NCBI GenBank assembly: GCA_017591395.1
Contig: WEDG01004025.1
Location: forward strand, 169,515-233,514
DNA from: Schistocephalus solidus
Lineage: Eukaryota; Platyhelminthes; Cestoda; Diphyllobothriidea; Diphyllobothriidae
Direction: 5' to 3'
Length of the DNA: 64,000 bases
Position 1 is the first letter of the stretch. Every line of letters starts with the position of its first letter. A program made the translations under genes and the position numbers. Below, piece after piece: positions 50,301 to 60,520 of the stretch. Under the pieces are notes generated by a model. It worked only from the letters and a program-made list of their open reading frames with translations. It was not told where the DNA came from and made no database searches.

Positions 50301-53300
50301 AAGCGGGAGACCTACTTCAGAACCAATGGTGCCAGTTTTAATTTATTTTCCCGTCTGAGCCCACCTTTTCGCTCCCCAAATGAACAAACCCCGAAATTTT
50401 CTAGAATAAAAAAGCAATTTTCTGCACGAATGTTTGATTTTTTCATTAGTAAAAATCTAATTTAATTATCATGTAAATAGACATGTAAACGGTATATATT
50501 GCCTCTCCAATTAGCGGGAAGATCTACTTCAGAACCGAGGGGGCCAGATCGCTTATTTTACCCTCCGAGCCCCCTTCGCCCCCTGAAATGACGAAACCCG
50601 AAATTTCGTAGAATAAAAATGCAATTTTGCTGCATGAATGTTTGTTTTTTTATTATTAAAAATCTAATTTCAATTATCATGTAAACAGACATGTGAACGG
50701 TGTATGTTGCCTCTCCAATTAGCGGGAGATCTAATTCAGAACCGAGGGGGCCAGATCGCTTATTTACCCTCCGAGCCCCCCCTACGCCCTCCCCTTGAAA
50801 TGACGTGCCCCAAATTTCTAGAATAAAAAAGCAACTTGCCGCACGAATGTTTGTTTTTTATCAATAAAATATAATTTATTTATCATGTAAACAGACATGT
50901 AAATGGTATATGTTGCCTCTCCAATGAGCGGGAGATCTACTTCAGAACCGAGGAGGCCAGATCGCCTTTTTCCCCTCCGAGCCCCCTACGCCCCCGCCCC
51001 AAATAACGGACCCCAAATTTCTAGAATAAAAAAGAAATTGGCCGCATGAACGTTTGTTTTTTATTATTAAAATATAATTCAATTATCATGTAAACAGACA
51101 TGTTAACGGTATATGTTGCCTCTCCAATTAGCGGGAGATCTACTTCAGAACCGAGGAGGCCCGATCGCCTATTTCCCTCCAAGCCCCCTACGCCCCCCCC
51201 CCCCCCCCCAAATAACGGACCCCAAATTTCTAGAATAAAAAAGAAATTGGCCGCATGAACGTTTGTTTTTTATTATTAAAATATAATTCAATTATCATGT
51301 AAACAGACATGTTAACGGTATATGTTGCCTCTCCAATCAGCGGGAGATCTACTTCAGAACCGAGGAGGCCCGATCGCCTATTTCCCTCCGAGCCCCCTAC
51401 GCCCCCCCCCCCCCCAAATAACGGACCCCAAATTTCTAGAATAAAAAAGGAATTTGGCCGCATGAATGTTTGTTTTTTATTATTAAAATATAATTCAATT
51501 ATCATGTAAACAGACATGTTAACGGTATATGTTGCCTCTCCAATCAGCGGGAGATCTACTTCAGAACCGAGGAGGCCCGATCGCCTATTTCCCCTCCGAG
51601 CCCCCTACGCCCCCCCCCCCCCCCCCAAATAACGGACCCCCAAATTTCTAGAATAAAAAAGGAATTTGGCCGCATGAATGTTTGTTTTTTATTATTAAAA
51701 TATAATTCAATTATCATGTAAACAGACATGTTAACGGTATATGTTGCCTCTCCAATTAGCGGGAGATCTACTTCAGAACCGAGAAGGCCCGATCGCCTAT
51801 TTCCCCTCCAAGCCCCCTACGCCCCCCCCCCCCAAATAACGGACCCCAAATTTCTAGAATAAAAAAGAAATTGGCCGCATGAACGTTTGTTTTTTATTAT
51901 TAAAATATAATTCAATTATCATGTAAACAGACATGTAAACGGTATATGTTGCCTCTCCAATCAGCGGGAGATCTACTTCAGAACCGAGGAGGCCCGATCG
52001 CCTATTTCCCCTCCGAGCCCCCTACGCCCCCCCCCCCCAAATAACGGACCCCCAAATTTCTAGAATAAAAAAGAAATTGGCCGCATGAATGTTTGTTTTT
52101 TATTATTAAAATATAATTCAATTATCATGTAAACAGACATGTAAACGGTATATGTTGCCTCTCCAATTAGCGGGAGATCTACTTCAGAACCGAGGGGGCT
52201 AGATCGCCTTTTCCCCTCCGAGCCCCCCTAACCCACCCCCCAAATGACGGACCCCAAATTTCTAGAATAAAAATGCAATTTGCCGCATGAATGTTTTTTT
52301 ATTATTAAAATATAATTCAATTGTCATGTAAACAGACATGTAAACGGTATATATTGCCTCACCAATTAGCGGGAGATCAACTTCAGAACCAAGGGGGCCA
52401 GTTTTTTTATTTTCCCTCCGAGCCCCCCTTCCCCCCCCCAAATGACAAACCCGAAATTTCGTGAATAAAAAAGCAATTTTCTGCACGAATATTTGTTTTT
52501 TATTAGTAAAATCTAATTTAATTATCATATAAATAGACATGTAAACGGTGTATGTTGCCTCTCCAATTAGCGGGAGATCTAATTCAGAACCGAGGGGGCC
52601 AGATCGCTTATTTACCCTCCGAGCCCCCCTACGCCCTCCCCCCTGAAATGACGGACCCCAAATTTCCTGAATAAAAATGCAATTTGCCGCATGAATGTTT
52701 GTTTTTTATTATTAAAATATAATTCAATTATCTTGTAAACAGACATGTGAACGGTATATGTTGCCTCTCCAATTAGCGGGAGATCTACTTCAGAACCGAG
52801 GAGGCCAGATCGCTTATTTCCCCTCCGAGCCCCCCTACACCCCCCCCCCCAAATGATGGACACCAAATTTATAGAATAAAAAAGCAACTTGCCGCACGAA
52901 TGTTTGTTTTTTATTAATAAAATATAATTTAATTATCATGGTAACAGACATGTTAATGGTATATGTTGCCTCTCCAATGAGCGGGAGATCTACTTCAGAA
53001 CCGAGGGGATCATATCGCTTATTTCCCCTCCGAGCCCCCCCCCTACCCCCTCCCCAAATAACGGACTCCAAATTTCTTGAATAAAAAAGCAATTTTCCGG
53101 ATGAACATTTGTTTTTTATTATTAAAATATAATACAATTATCATGTAAACAGACATGTCAACGGTATATGTTGCCTCTCCAATTAGCGGGAGATCTACTT
53201 CACAACCGAGGGGGCCAGATCGTCTATTTACCCTCCGAGCTTCCCTACGCCCCCCCAAAGGACGGACCCCAAATTTCTAGAATGAAAAAGCAATTTGCCG

Positions 53301-53630
53301 CACGAATGTTTGTTTTTATTATTAAAATATAATTCAATTATTATGTAAATAGACATGTAAACGGTGTATGATGCCTCTCCAATTAGCGGGAGATCTACTT
53401 CAGAACCGAGGGGGCCATATCGTTTATTTCCCCTCCGAGCCCCCCCTATCCCCCCCCCCCAAATTACGGACCCCAAATTTCTAGAATAAAAAAGCAATTT
53501 GCCGCATGAATATTTGTTTTTGATTATTAAAATATAATTTAATTATCATATAAACAGACATGTTAACGGTATATGTTGCCTCTCCAATTAGCGGGAGACG
53601 TACTTCAGAACCGAGGAGGCCAGATCCCTT
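32310..53630 (+). repeat. Satellite subfamily B region with A-type islands
   Basis: B units carry ttattattaaaatataattc, gacatgtaaacggtatatgt, tccaattagcgggagatct, a C-run of about 5-17 bases, and aaatttctagaataaaaaag. Islands of A-type sequence interrupt B at about 36355-37130, 38775-39325, 43450-44205, 45820-46210, 46466-46815, 47430-47625, 47880-48230 and 49923-50340. Multi-unit blocks are themselves repeated (see findings). A small B variant with ccaagggggccagttttctt recurs between 33.5 and 52.4 kb. Confidence 0.93.
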
Positions 53631-53825
53631 ATTTCCTCTTTAAGCCCACCCTTCCCCTTTCAATGAATGGAACCCAATTTTCTAGACTAAGAAAGCAATT
53701 TGATGCATGAATGTTTGTATTTTCACATTTAATATAATTTAGTTTTCATGCAGATATACATGTTAACAATATATATTTCCTCTTTAATAAGCGGGAGACG
53801 TACTTCAGATCCGAGGGGCCAGATC
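53630..53825 (+). repeat. Right edge unit, A/B hybrid
   Basis: The last full unit combines ttttctagactaagaaagc (as in the left edge unit) with ttttcacatttaatataatt and tctttaataagcgggagac. It is diverged from the interior and then breaks directly into LINE zinc-finger sequence within ggggccagatctctg. Confidence 0.75.
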
Positions 53826-54220
53826 TCTGCCCTATCGCATTCACTCACCGCATGGGCCTACTCGGTCACATGCGCATCCATTAGAGTAGAATTCAACGCA
53901 CTGCCGACATTATTGATACCTCATGCACATCCTCCGCATCTTTCATTCTTACCCCCTATGCCATTCTCAATACCACAAATGATAACTACCCAACCCTTCC
54001 CGATTTCTCCTGCCCACACTGCGCCCGCAACTTCACCTCATGCATCGGCCTGGTCGGTCACCTGCGAATCCATAGCACGGAGGCTGATGAACCAGTGCCT
54101 GGGGCTCAAAGATACAGTTGCCATGACCGCCTCCACTTCCCTCACTGCTTCCGCACCTTTACACACCGCATGGACCTATTAGGTAACATGCAACTCCACA
54201 TCAGACAACTGACCGGCTCG
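53826..54220 (+). pseudogene. LINE C-terminal C2H2 zinc-finger tail fragment
   Basis: The plus strand reads CPIAFTHRMGLLGHMRIH then a stop (a finger missing its second Cys), then a Ser/Thr/Pro spacer, then a complete C2H2 finger CPHCARNF ... IGLVGHLRIH (about 54020-54082). The series continues with TEADEPVPGAQRYS and a last degraded finger FPHCFRTFTHRMDLLGNMQL. These are the distal fingers of the same kind of tail that starts at 2752, so this is the 3' end of a related LINE, 5'-truncated exactly at the array edge. The stop, the lost Cys and the Asn in place of a zinc-binding His (GNM for GHM) show decay. Confidence 0.8.
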
Positions 54221-54639
54221 GACGATGGTCTGATCGTGGGGAAAGGGCAGAGATTAAGGTCGACGGCTCAGCATATCTTCCTCACTTTAAGCAATCTGAC
54301 GTGTTTGAAACTATCATGGTGCGCTAAAAGCCGTGGCTTGGAAGGTTGCCAACTGACGGGATAACTCGGACCGCGTGGTCGGCCCAGTGTGTGCGTTTGT
54401 GCGCCATGGACGAGTGGTGGACTGAAAGTCAGGCTGCAATGGCTACTTCTTAATGTGGCCTTTATGGCACTCCCACTCAGTTGGGATCCGAGTCGCCCAT
54501 TTCTTCTGTTGTTGTGTTCTCGTTTCGAGTAGGACCACAGTGCGTGTGTCTTCGCCCTCTCCCACCTCCGGTCTTCTTGACTTTGTCTTGATACCGGGTC
54601 CAAGTGGGAGAGTGGAACAGAGTGTGAGGTAGATGCAGC
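54221..54639. other. Unassigned sequence between two LINE fragments
   Basis: It may contain LINE 3' UTR sequence after the finger tail. A minus-strand frame continues through it but has no RT similarity below about 54.64 kb. Confidence 0.35.
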
Positions 54640-55015
54640 ACAAGTCTACTCTCACTAGTATCCAGCGCGAGTCACCGTCCCTGCACAGCATGCAGTGGAC
54701 ATCGTCGAACACGTCGATCGAACAAGCGGACACCCTCGAAGCTGCTTTCGGGTAATGGATCTTGAAAATTTTTCTGTAGGCTTGGTAGTTGATGTTTATC
54801 CCAGGCAGCACCTCACGGCAGACGTTCATCTGCATGGCGGATAACATAAGAAAGTACAGTGAGGAAGCGTTTGCGCATGCTTTACCGACTCTTCCATGGT
54901 CCGTGACTCGAGCCGTCATCGTAAATTCGTCCTATTTTTTGAAGCTCTCAGGCCACCCGAATGTTGGCGTTATTTTTTCGTATTTAATCGCGATTCACTT
55001 TGTCAAGTACGACTA
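54640..55015 (-). pseudogene. LINE reverse transcriptase fragment
   Basis: On the minus strand the sequence reads VLDKVNRD-stop, FGWPESF, MTARVTDHGRVGKACA, then SLYFLMLSAMQMNVCREVLP, GININYQAYRK and SRVSACSIDVFDDVHC. It aligns in order with the RT at 1560-1930 of the first LINE (AFDTVNRDG, FGCPERF, MTARVTDNGTVSEAFA, LFSLMFSAMLMDAYRD, IRIAYRTD, DLLLADDCA). The motif-B segment (NGVKQGCVLAP) is deleted and the catalytic ADD is replaced by FDD/V. It is oriented opposite to the finger fragment at 53.8-54.2 kb, so the two are either separate insertions or parts of one rearranged copy. Confidence 0.75.
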
Positions 55016-57146
55016 AAATGTCAAGAATAAACCAGCCTTTGTTGGTAACATCCGTTTACTTTACGACCTTCCAGCCCGGAATCCTTGTTAGCGTGTTTTA
55101 AGCGTTGCGCAGTTTTCATAGCCTACAATGAATAATTAACGCATCAGAATTTACTGAATTTGTTATTATTTTTATTGTTATAATACCAAGTCCGTTTTCT
55201 GGTGCCCTCCGATGAGGTGTCATACCGATATCGAATATTCCACAAGTCATCGATGTTTGGTGCTTTGTTCTATTTAGTGCGGTCGATCAACCAAGAACAC
55301 CCCTTTCGTCCGGTAAGGTGAACACTTTGTCCTATTTGTGCGCTTTGTATGGCGTCTAAACACCAATCGTAGCCTAGTGTTAGCACGATGGAGCAACAGT
55401 TGCCAGAAATATAAAGCACTTGAGATCAAGCGAAGAATGCCCATCGGTAAGGAATTATCTACCGAGATGAGAAGGAAGGACATCTGGAAAGACATGTTTT
55501 TATTTTCAGTAACTTGTGTAAATGCAAAGGGACAAATCTCTTGGTGATTTGCTATATACAACTACGGCTTTGTCTATGCAAACATGTTTTTTTTATTTAC
55601 ACATTTCATAGTTTGCGTTCAATGTAGGATAGTCACCTGGCTGTTAACATCGATTTTATTCAAGATATATACAGGTTTCGATTTATCTTTAAGCGTAAGT
55701 ATATATACATATATATATAAGATTTCATGAGATAGGCCACGTATTGTATTTCCCGACCACTAACTGCATCTAACGTCAGTTCTTTTCAGCAGTTAATTTG
55801 TAGTAAATAAGAAAAAGTACCCAGCTCGGGTAAACCGCTAGAACGCATCTCATGGATTACGTAAGCATCCTGAAGAAACAAGCTCATGCTGAAAAGCAAA
55901 AGTTCTTTGCTGAATGTTACGAAATCTTAGCTATTTTTTGCGTTGTAAATAGTAGCCATTTCACTTTTGATATTCATGTTTCTCCTGTTGTCCCCTATTA
56001 TCCTGGAGATTGTTTAGCATTAGGATTTAAGCTATATATTCAAATAGATGTCCGCTTCCAGTATATTCCACGTCTGACAAAGTAGTATTAAATATATGCT
56101 ACTGAAGCAATGTCAGTAGTATACTGATGATAGTAACGGTTTTCAAGAACAATGCCTATTACTCTCATCGAATAAACTGGAAACATGACAAGCAAAACGA
56201 CTACTTACTTGGTAATACCGATTGCACAGAAAAACGACGGAACTACCTGTTGCCTCTCTATGCTCCACGCTTACGCTGTAAAGATATACCGCTTTTGACG
56301 AAAAAAAGGTTTGCAGATCTGATATGTGTTGGTTTTGTCATATTAGGATTACGGTTATTTTTTGAAAATGATTGTACTTAAGGTTAAGTTGATCTTCCGC
56401 ACACAGTCGTACACAATCTAGACCTCTTTAACCAACAATATTGGATTATCTGTTTTCCACCCGGTCCCGCGCACTTCATTTCATGCCGTTCAAAGCGTGC
56501 GGTTGGTTCCGGCATCTCTTTGGTCCAATAAAACAATCGTAGCAGAAATACGAGTTTTCTTACTGCCTTCTACCAGTTCTGTTAAATGCCGCGTCCATCT
56601 GCTTTATTGATAAAATTTATATCACCATCCTTGCTGTATTACAGGAGATCCTGTGTTCTATTAACTCAGGAGCATATTAAATCCTCCTCAGCATCCTCAG
56701 TCCAACTCGAGGTCCATGAACATTGACCAGTGGCTAAATTTTCATATCCCGTGTCTCCGTGGTTCCAGCATAAGTTAACACCACCGGCACTGTCAGGTTT
56801 TAAATCAGTTTTCTTTCGTCTGCATTCCTAGTCGAAAACTATTAAACTGAAATCAGAGTTTCCGAAGAATTCGAAGTTGTGGAAAAGGCCCATCCATGAA
56901 TCTGCTCTCTTCACTCTGGCATCCAAGCCTCAGAATCCCAGTTGGGACACCTTTTAACACACTCCTTTTCCGCAATTCCGTTTAAATGGCCTTGGTGGTC
57001 ATGGTCGGAATTTAGAACGCTAGTCTGTAATTTTATTCATGTGTCCGTGACCCACGTTTATCGACATTTTACCGTACCTCGCATAGACTTCCTCGCTACA
57101 AAGTACAATTGATACATTCTACACATGGCCCCCTCAAGCGACAGTG
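55016..57146. other. AT-rich unassigned sequence
   Basis: Small AT microsatellite at about 55696-55722. Only short frames (at most 95 codons) without motifs. Confidence 0.5.
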
Positions 57147-57665
57147 TTACATGCATGCATCAGCGAATGCGGTCCAACTGAGGATGTTGGAAGTACCTCC
57201 AGGGGGTACCTCATTCGCGAATTCTTCCGCCGGTGAGGAGGTAAGACCGTCCTCCATGGGTCCTCTCACCACAAAACACATGTGAGAGATGTGGGTTCTA
57301 ACATTAACAGGCCCAGGGAGTATTAAAATGTCAAGGCTGTTGGTCGATATACCGTCCAGCGAGCTGCAAAGAGCCTGTGTGCAAAAACGTGCAAAACAAC
57401 TGCAGATACCAGTGAGTGGTACACCCGCTTCAGTCTTGGCTTCATGGCCTGTGGAGGTAGCCGAATCTCCTTTGGGGCTACACATACATTCAACTGTAAG
57501 CCAATGAAAGTTACCGTGGCCATTGTACCAACCTGCGTCATTGGTTGGTAAACAACCAGTATAATGCGTTGACCCAACAACCTCTAACAGTTCATTATTA
57601 TCCATGGTCTGCATCAGAGCCGCGTAAGCTACTGTTTTCCTGTGGCATGAGAATTTTTTTGCCAC
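57147..57665 (-). pseudogene. Inverted counterpart of candidate exons c and d, 172-codon open frame
   Basis: An uninterrupted frame covers both regions. It reads TVAYAALMQTMDNN near the start, then GHG|NFHWL at the shared gtaactttcatt site, and later MEDGLTSSPAEEF and ANEVPPGG before a gtacttcc. DNA similarity to 17.8-18.1 kb is clear at atggcc-acggtaactttcatt and ggctctttgcagctc, and at the exon d donor end. The frame stays open through what would be an intron, so an unspliced product is conceivable. The decayed neighbouring exon a copy suggests the arm is degrading. No domain recognised; several Cys residues are clustered at residues 85-115. Confidence 0.35.
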
Positions 57666-57799
57666 TTGATCAAGTAAAAGGAGAAAAAAAGAGGATGAGT
57701 TTGCTATTTATCCTTCTGGCACATACACACAAGGGAAAACGAATTTATTTGGTCGGCCCAGAGGCTTTTCACCTTTTGGATGTAAGAATCAGATGACAA

Positions 57800-58229
57800 A
57801 AACTCGAGTTGACCATGGTTGTGGAGACTAGTAAGTGCAGAAGACAAGAGTTAAGTACCCACCTAAACAATATCATTGAAGGTCAAATCATTGTGTGTTT
57901 TCGAAAACTGCAAAGTCAGATTAGGGATAATAACTGGAGGATGAACTATATTTCGTGCAGAACATCTTGCCCAAATAACGTACACACCACCGCTTATCTT
58001 GCCACTTCTAGGCAAAGCTGTTAAAAATTTAACTGAATTCTGCTACTGCGCACGGGTGTCTAACGATCATGACAGAGTGAATTTCCTCTAACATCACCCA
58101 CGCTGCGCATCGACCTCAAATTTCAAATAAATTTGTCTTGGAATTCAAACCTACTAAAGGTCGCTCATATGTTCTCAGGGCTGTAGGCCAATCAGTGCCG
58201 TTTATTTGCGTTCCGCGGTTGGCACAGAT
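57800..58229. other. Unassigned part of the right arm
   Basis: Between the exon c/d counterpart and the embedded repeat. No feature beyond the expected intron-like sequence. Confidence 0.35.
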
Positions 58230-58690
58230 CGGCGTAAACCACCCCCGTGGGACAACACACCGACATGGCTAGAGCCTTGGTGGAGGATTAACTGACTAGG
58301 GTTTGAGTCTCTGGCATACAGCCTGAGCTCCTCCTTTCCTTTGCGAAGTTCATTCGTCAGTGGAATAATGTACCGTCATATATTTTGCATTCCCCCACCG
58401 TGATTGTGTTCAAGAGGCGTCTGGGTAATCACCTGCTAAAGATTAACCAGAGCTCACCAAACGAAATGTAACAAGTTACTGAGATGATTATAAACACACT
58501 ACTACTTTGATATCAATAGATGGTTTTATTTACATTAAATTTGAAACAGCTCAGCCCGGCTCGATGATCAACTGACTGAGGCTTCAATCTCGGGTTTACA
58601 ACCTGAGCTTGGGGTACCACTACCTAATGACGACTTATAAGCCGAAAAGACCCATCCCAGTGTTCCTGACTATGTCGGGACTCATGGGTT
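58230..58690 (-). repeat. Dispersed repeat with a tRNA-element-like tail, copy in right arm
   Basis: Minus-strand order: gtcaggaacactgggatggg, ggcttataagtcgtcatta, aaaaccatctattgatatca, attacccagacgcctcttga. The blocks and their order match 16505-16900. This copy has about 80 more bases, including an aacccgagattgaagcctc stretch absent from the other. Confidence 0.7.
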
Positions 58691-58750
58691 CGACTGTACC
58701 AAAAACTGTCTCTTCTCCTACGGCCATGGCATAACTATGGTGGATTGAGC
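58640..58750 (-). pseudogene. Inverted counterpart of candidate exon b
   Basis: After ctggttgaag the phase-1 frame reads (x)SIHHSYAMAVGEETVFGT then VEPMSPDIVRN. It is nearly the same as exon b over its first half (SIHHTYAIAIGEETAFAL). The gtgagtaac donor is missing: the frame runs directly into the repeat (gtcaggaacactggg) and stops at a TAA. It is therefore probably not spliceable as exon b is. The upstream intron still matches that of exon b. Confidence 0.5.
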
Positions 58751-58990
58751 CTTCAACCAGAATAGAGAATATGAGTAATTTTAAAATTAGGCCAGCACGA
58801 AATCGATCGCTTGAACACATGAATTTAAATGGCTGTTGATAATTTTAAATTCAGCTTTGATGACCATTTCTACTGTCGGAACGACAACGTGACATTTTCA
58901 TAGGGTAGATCGCAGATAATCAGGTCTATTAGATTGTAGGACAATGGTGATTGTCCAATGTGTCGATCACCTTTCAGTAAGAACGGATGA

Positions 58991-59884
58991 GAAGCTTTGA
59001 ATAAAATAAATCAATTCAACCGAGTGTTGACTCCTGCTCTGTGGGAAGAGGGGTGAACACGTCTTCATCTTCCGGACATCCTACTACACAGAACGCCTGA
59101 TAGGATAATAAGAAGACGTGCGTTCCATAGGAAACCGTGAACGGCATGGCGCATAAATTTCGGCCAGTTCGTAATTAAGAGGCCACTGTTAAGCAACCGA
59201 GCTATAAGAAGATGCACCACAGATACCCTGCACAATAAACTCGTCTTTCTTCAGACGCTTGGTGATTATATTACATGGAATGGAGGAATATCTGCCAAAA
59301 GCAGTCATGTCTCCAGCTACGAAGAAGGCACGGTTAAGTCTGCCTACCATGCAGATATGCATTACCTAGTTGTAACTTGCACAGCTAGTCCCCCCACACA
59401 CACATTTCTACCTGAATCCTCTTGTGTCCAAATACAGGAAAACAAAAGCAAAAACGCATCCCACCGAACTAGTTCATCCTTCTCTCCATCTCTTTTGACG
59501 TGTCTAAACACTCCTCAACCTTCTCTCCATCGCCCTTATCGCTGCCCATCTTCGACCTTTCGCTGTTCTTCCAACTTTGACATCTTTAACGATAGGAGAC
59601 CGAATATGAGCCGAAGTGTGAAGGGACGTTCAATCGGAAAGTCGCTAGTTCTGGCATCAGACGCCGAATCGACGAAATGTGTGTAGAGGGGGTCCAAGGA
59701 GTCCAACGAAATCATGAGTTTCGTTTATATTTCTCTCCAAAGTATTTATGCCTATAGTTAGAGGTCTAATTTTTTGAGTAAATTCTTTATGTGGTCCGAC
59801 GACTGAAGGCACCTGCTGTTTAAGTGCCCATTTTTGTACGTGGCCTGCGCTCCCCAATTGCCTAGCACTCACCGCAAAGAGGCA
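58991..59884. other. Unassigned part of the right arm
   Basis: A 109-codon plus-strand frame at 59357-59686 is Ser/Pro-rich without a motif. No exon-like segment was found on the minus strand. Confidence 0.35.
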
Positions 59885-60180
59885 AGCTTTCTGTGACGCT
59901 ATTTTGCACAAACCACTATAATCCTACTTATTGAGGGGAAGAGAATGCATGGGGACACAGAAAGACAGAATTGTGATGTTGGTGTTGTCTCCATCATGTT
60001 GTCCTCATGCGCCGTTCCATGCACCCACACATTTGAAAGTAAATTATTCCAGTGGGTAAGATCATTATCGGGAAGATTGACAGCTGACCCGATGTCAACA
60101 GTTGGTTAGAGGGCGATAAGTCAAACTAGGTGGAATACCGTCATGGACGGAGCTGCTTGGAGAATAAAGACCTCTTTGAA
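59885..60180 (-). repeat. Repeated block, copy 2 (most diverged)
   Basis: The minus strand starts with gaggtctttattctcc and ends gcgtcacagaaagc. It follows the exon a counterpart at the same spacing as in the left arm (about 75 bases after the donor). The ATAGGCATGCGG landmark is replaced. Confidence 0.55.
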
Positions 60181-60252
60181 GGAAGTAAGAGCCTAGAGAA
60201 AATTCTTACACGCAAAAACCTGTCTAGTGTCGAGAGAAGTTATGTTACTCAC

Positions 60253-60355
60253 CTGCTGCATGCGTTTCATAGGAAAAAACCGTCAATGTCTATCCTTTGA
60301 ACTGTCTGGTAACCTGCCCATTCTACTGCTACGGCATAACTAGCGTGGAATAAAT
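60253..60355 (-). pseudogene. Inverted counterpart of candidate exon a
   Basis: The minus strand reads HASYAVAVEWAGYQTVQRID then IDGFFL and a stop, clearly related to GSYALAVEEPFYQTVQ of exon a, and it is followed by gtgagtaac. The acceptor AG is changed to GG (tttccgg) and the frame has an in-frame TGA, so this copy is not usable as an exon. Confidence 0.55.
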
Positions 60356-60520
60356 CCGGAAAGGAAACAGAACTAATGGATGGGTTTAAAATAAGGCTCG
60401 CATATAAGCAGTCGAGGAAACACGCAGATTACAATGTCAAATCGCAACGCATAAATGTTATGATCATTTTTCCTTTCCAACTAACCGCGTAACTGGTCAC
60501 AAACACCAGATAAGCAAAGG

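Larger units (their letters stand above)
25280..53825 (+). repeat. 28.5-kb tandem satellite array, about 203-bp unit
   Basis: About 140 head-to-tail units, all in one orientation. The period measured on the gcaattt landmark is 203, 201, 203, 203, 203, 203, 204 bp across sampled neighbours. Each unit has an AT-rich half (poly-A/T, aatataatt, ttatcatgta) and a GC-rich half (agcgggagat, cagaaccgaggggg, a C-rich tract and acggacccca). Two subfamilies occur: A fills 25.3-32.3 kb and B most of the rest. The unit length is close to a nucleosome repeat, compatible with a centromeric or pericentromeric satellite, but this is inference. Minus-strand frames stay open across many units because the period is close to a multiple of three. 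Confidence 0.98.
57190..60440 (-). repeat. Right arm of the inverted paralogous segment
   Basis: Counterpart of 14.80-18.12 kb in inverted orientation, with exons, introns and the embedded repeat in the same order. It differs by indels, a lost acceptor in the exon a copy, and a deletion that fuses the exon b copy to the repeat. An extra copy of the EAIF-type block lies just outside it at 60521-60798. Confidence 0.7.

Noticed and set aside
25944..53497. Dozens of minus-strand open frames of 60-207 codons in the satellite (MSIYMIIVLYLNVKIQTF-like repeats)
   Set aside because: They are translations of the satellite unit. The period is close to a multiple of three and the unit happens to lack stops in one phase; frames break at every homopolymer indel and no start or splice context is conserved.
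25280..53825. CRISPR array
   Set aside because: Units are contiguous without unique spacers, are about 203 bp and lie in eukaryotic DNA.
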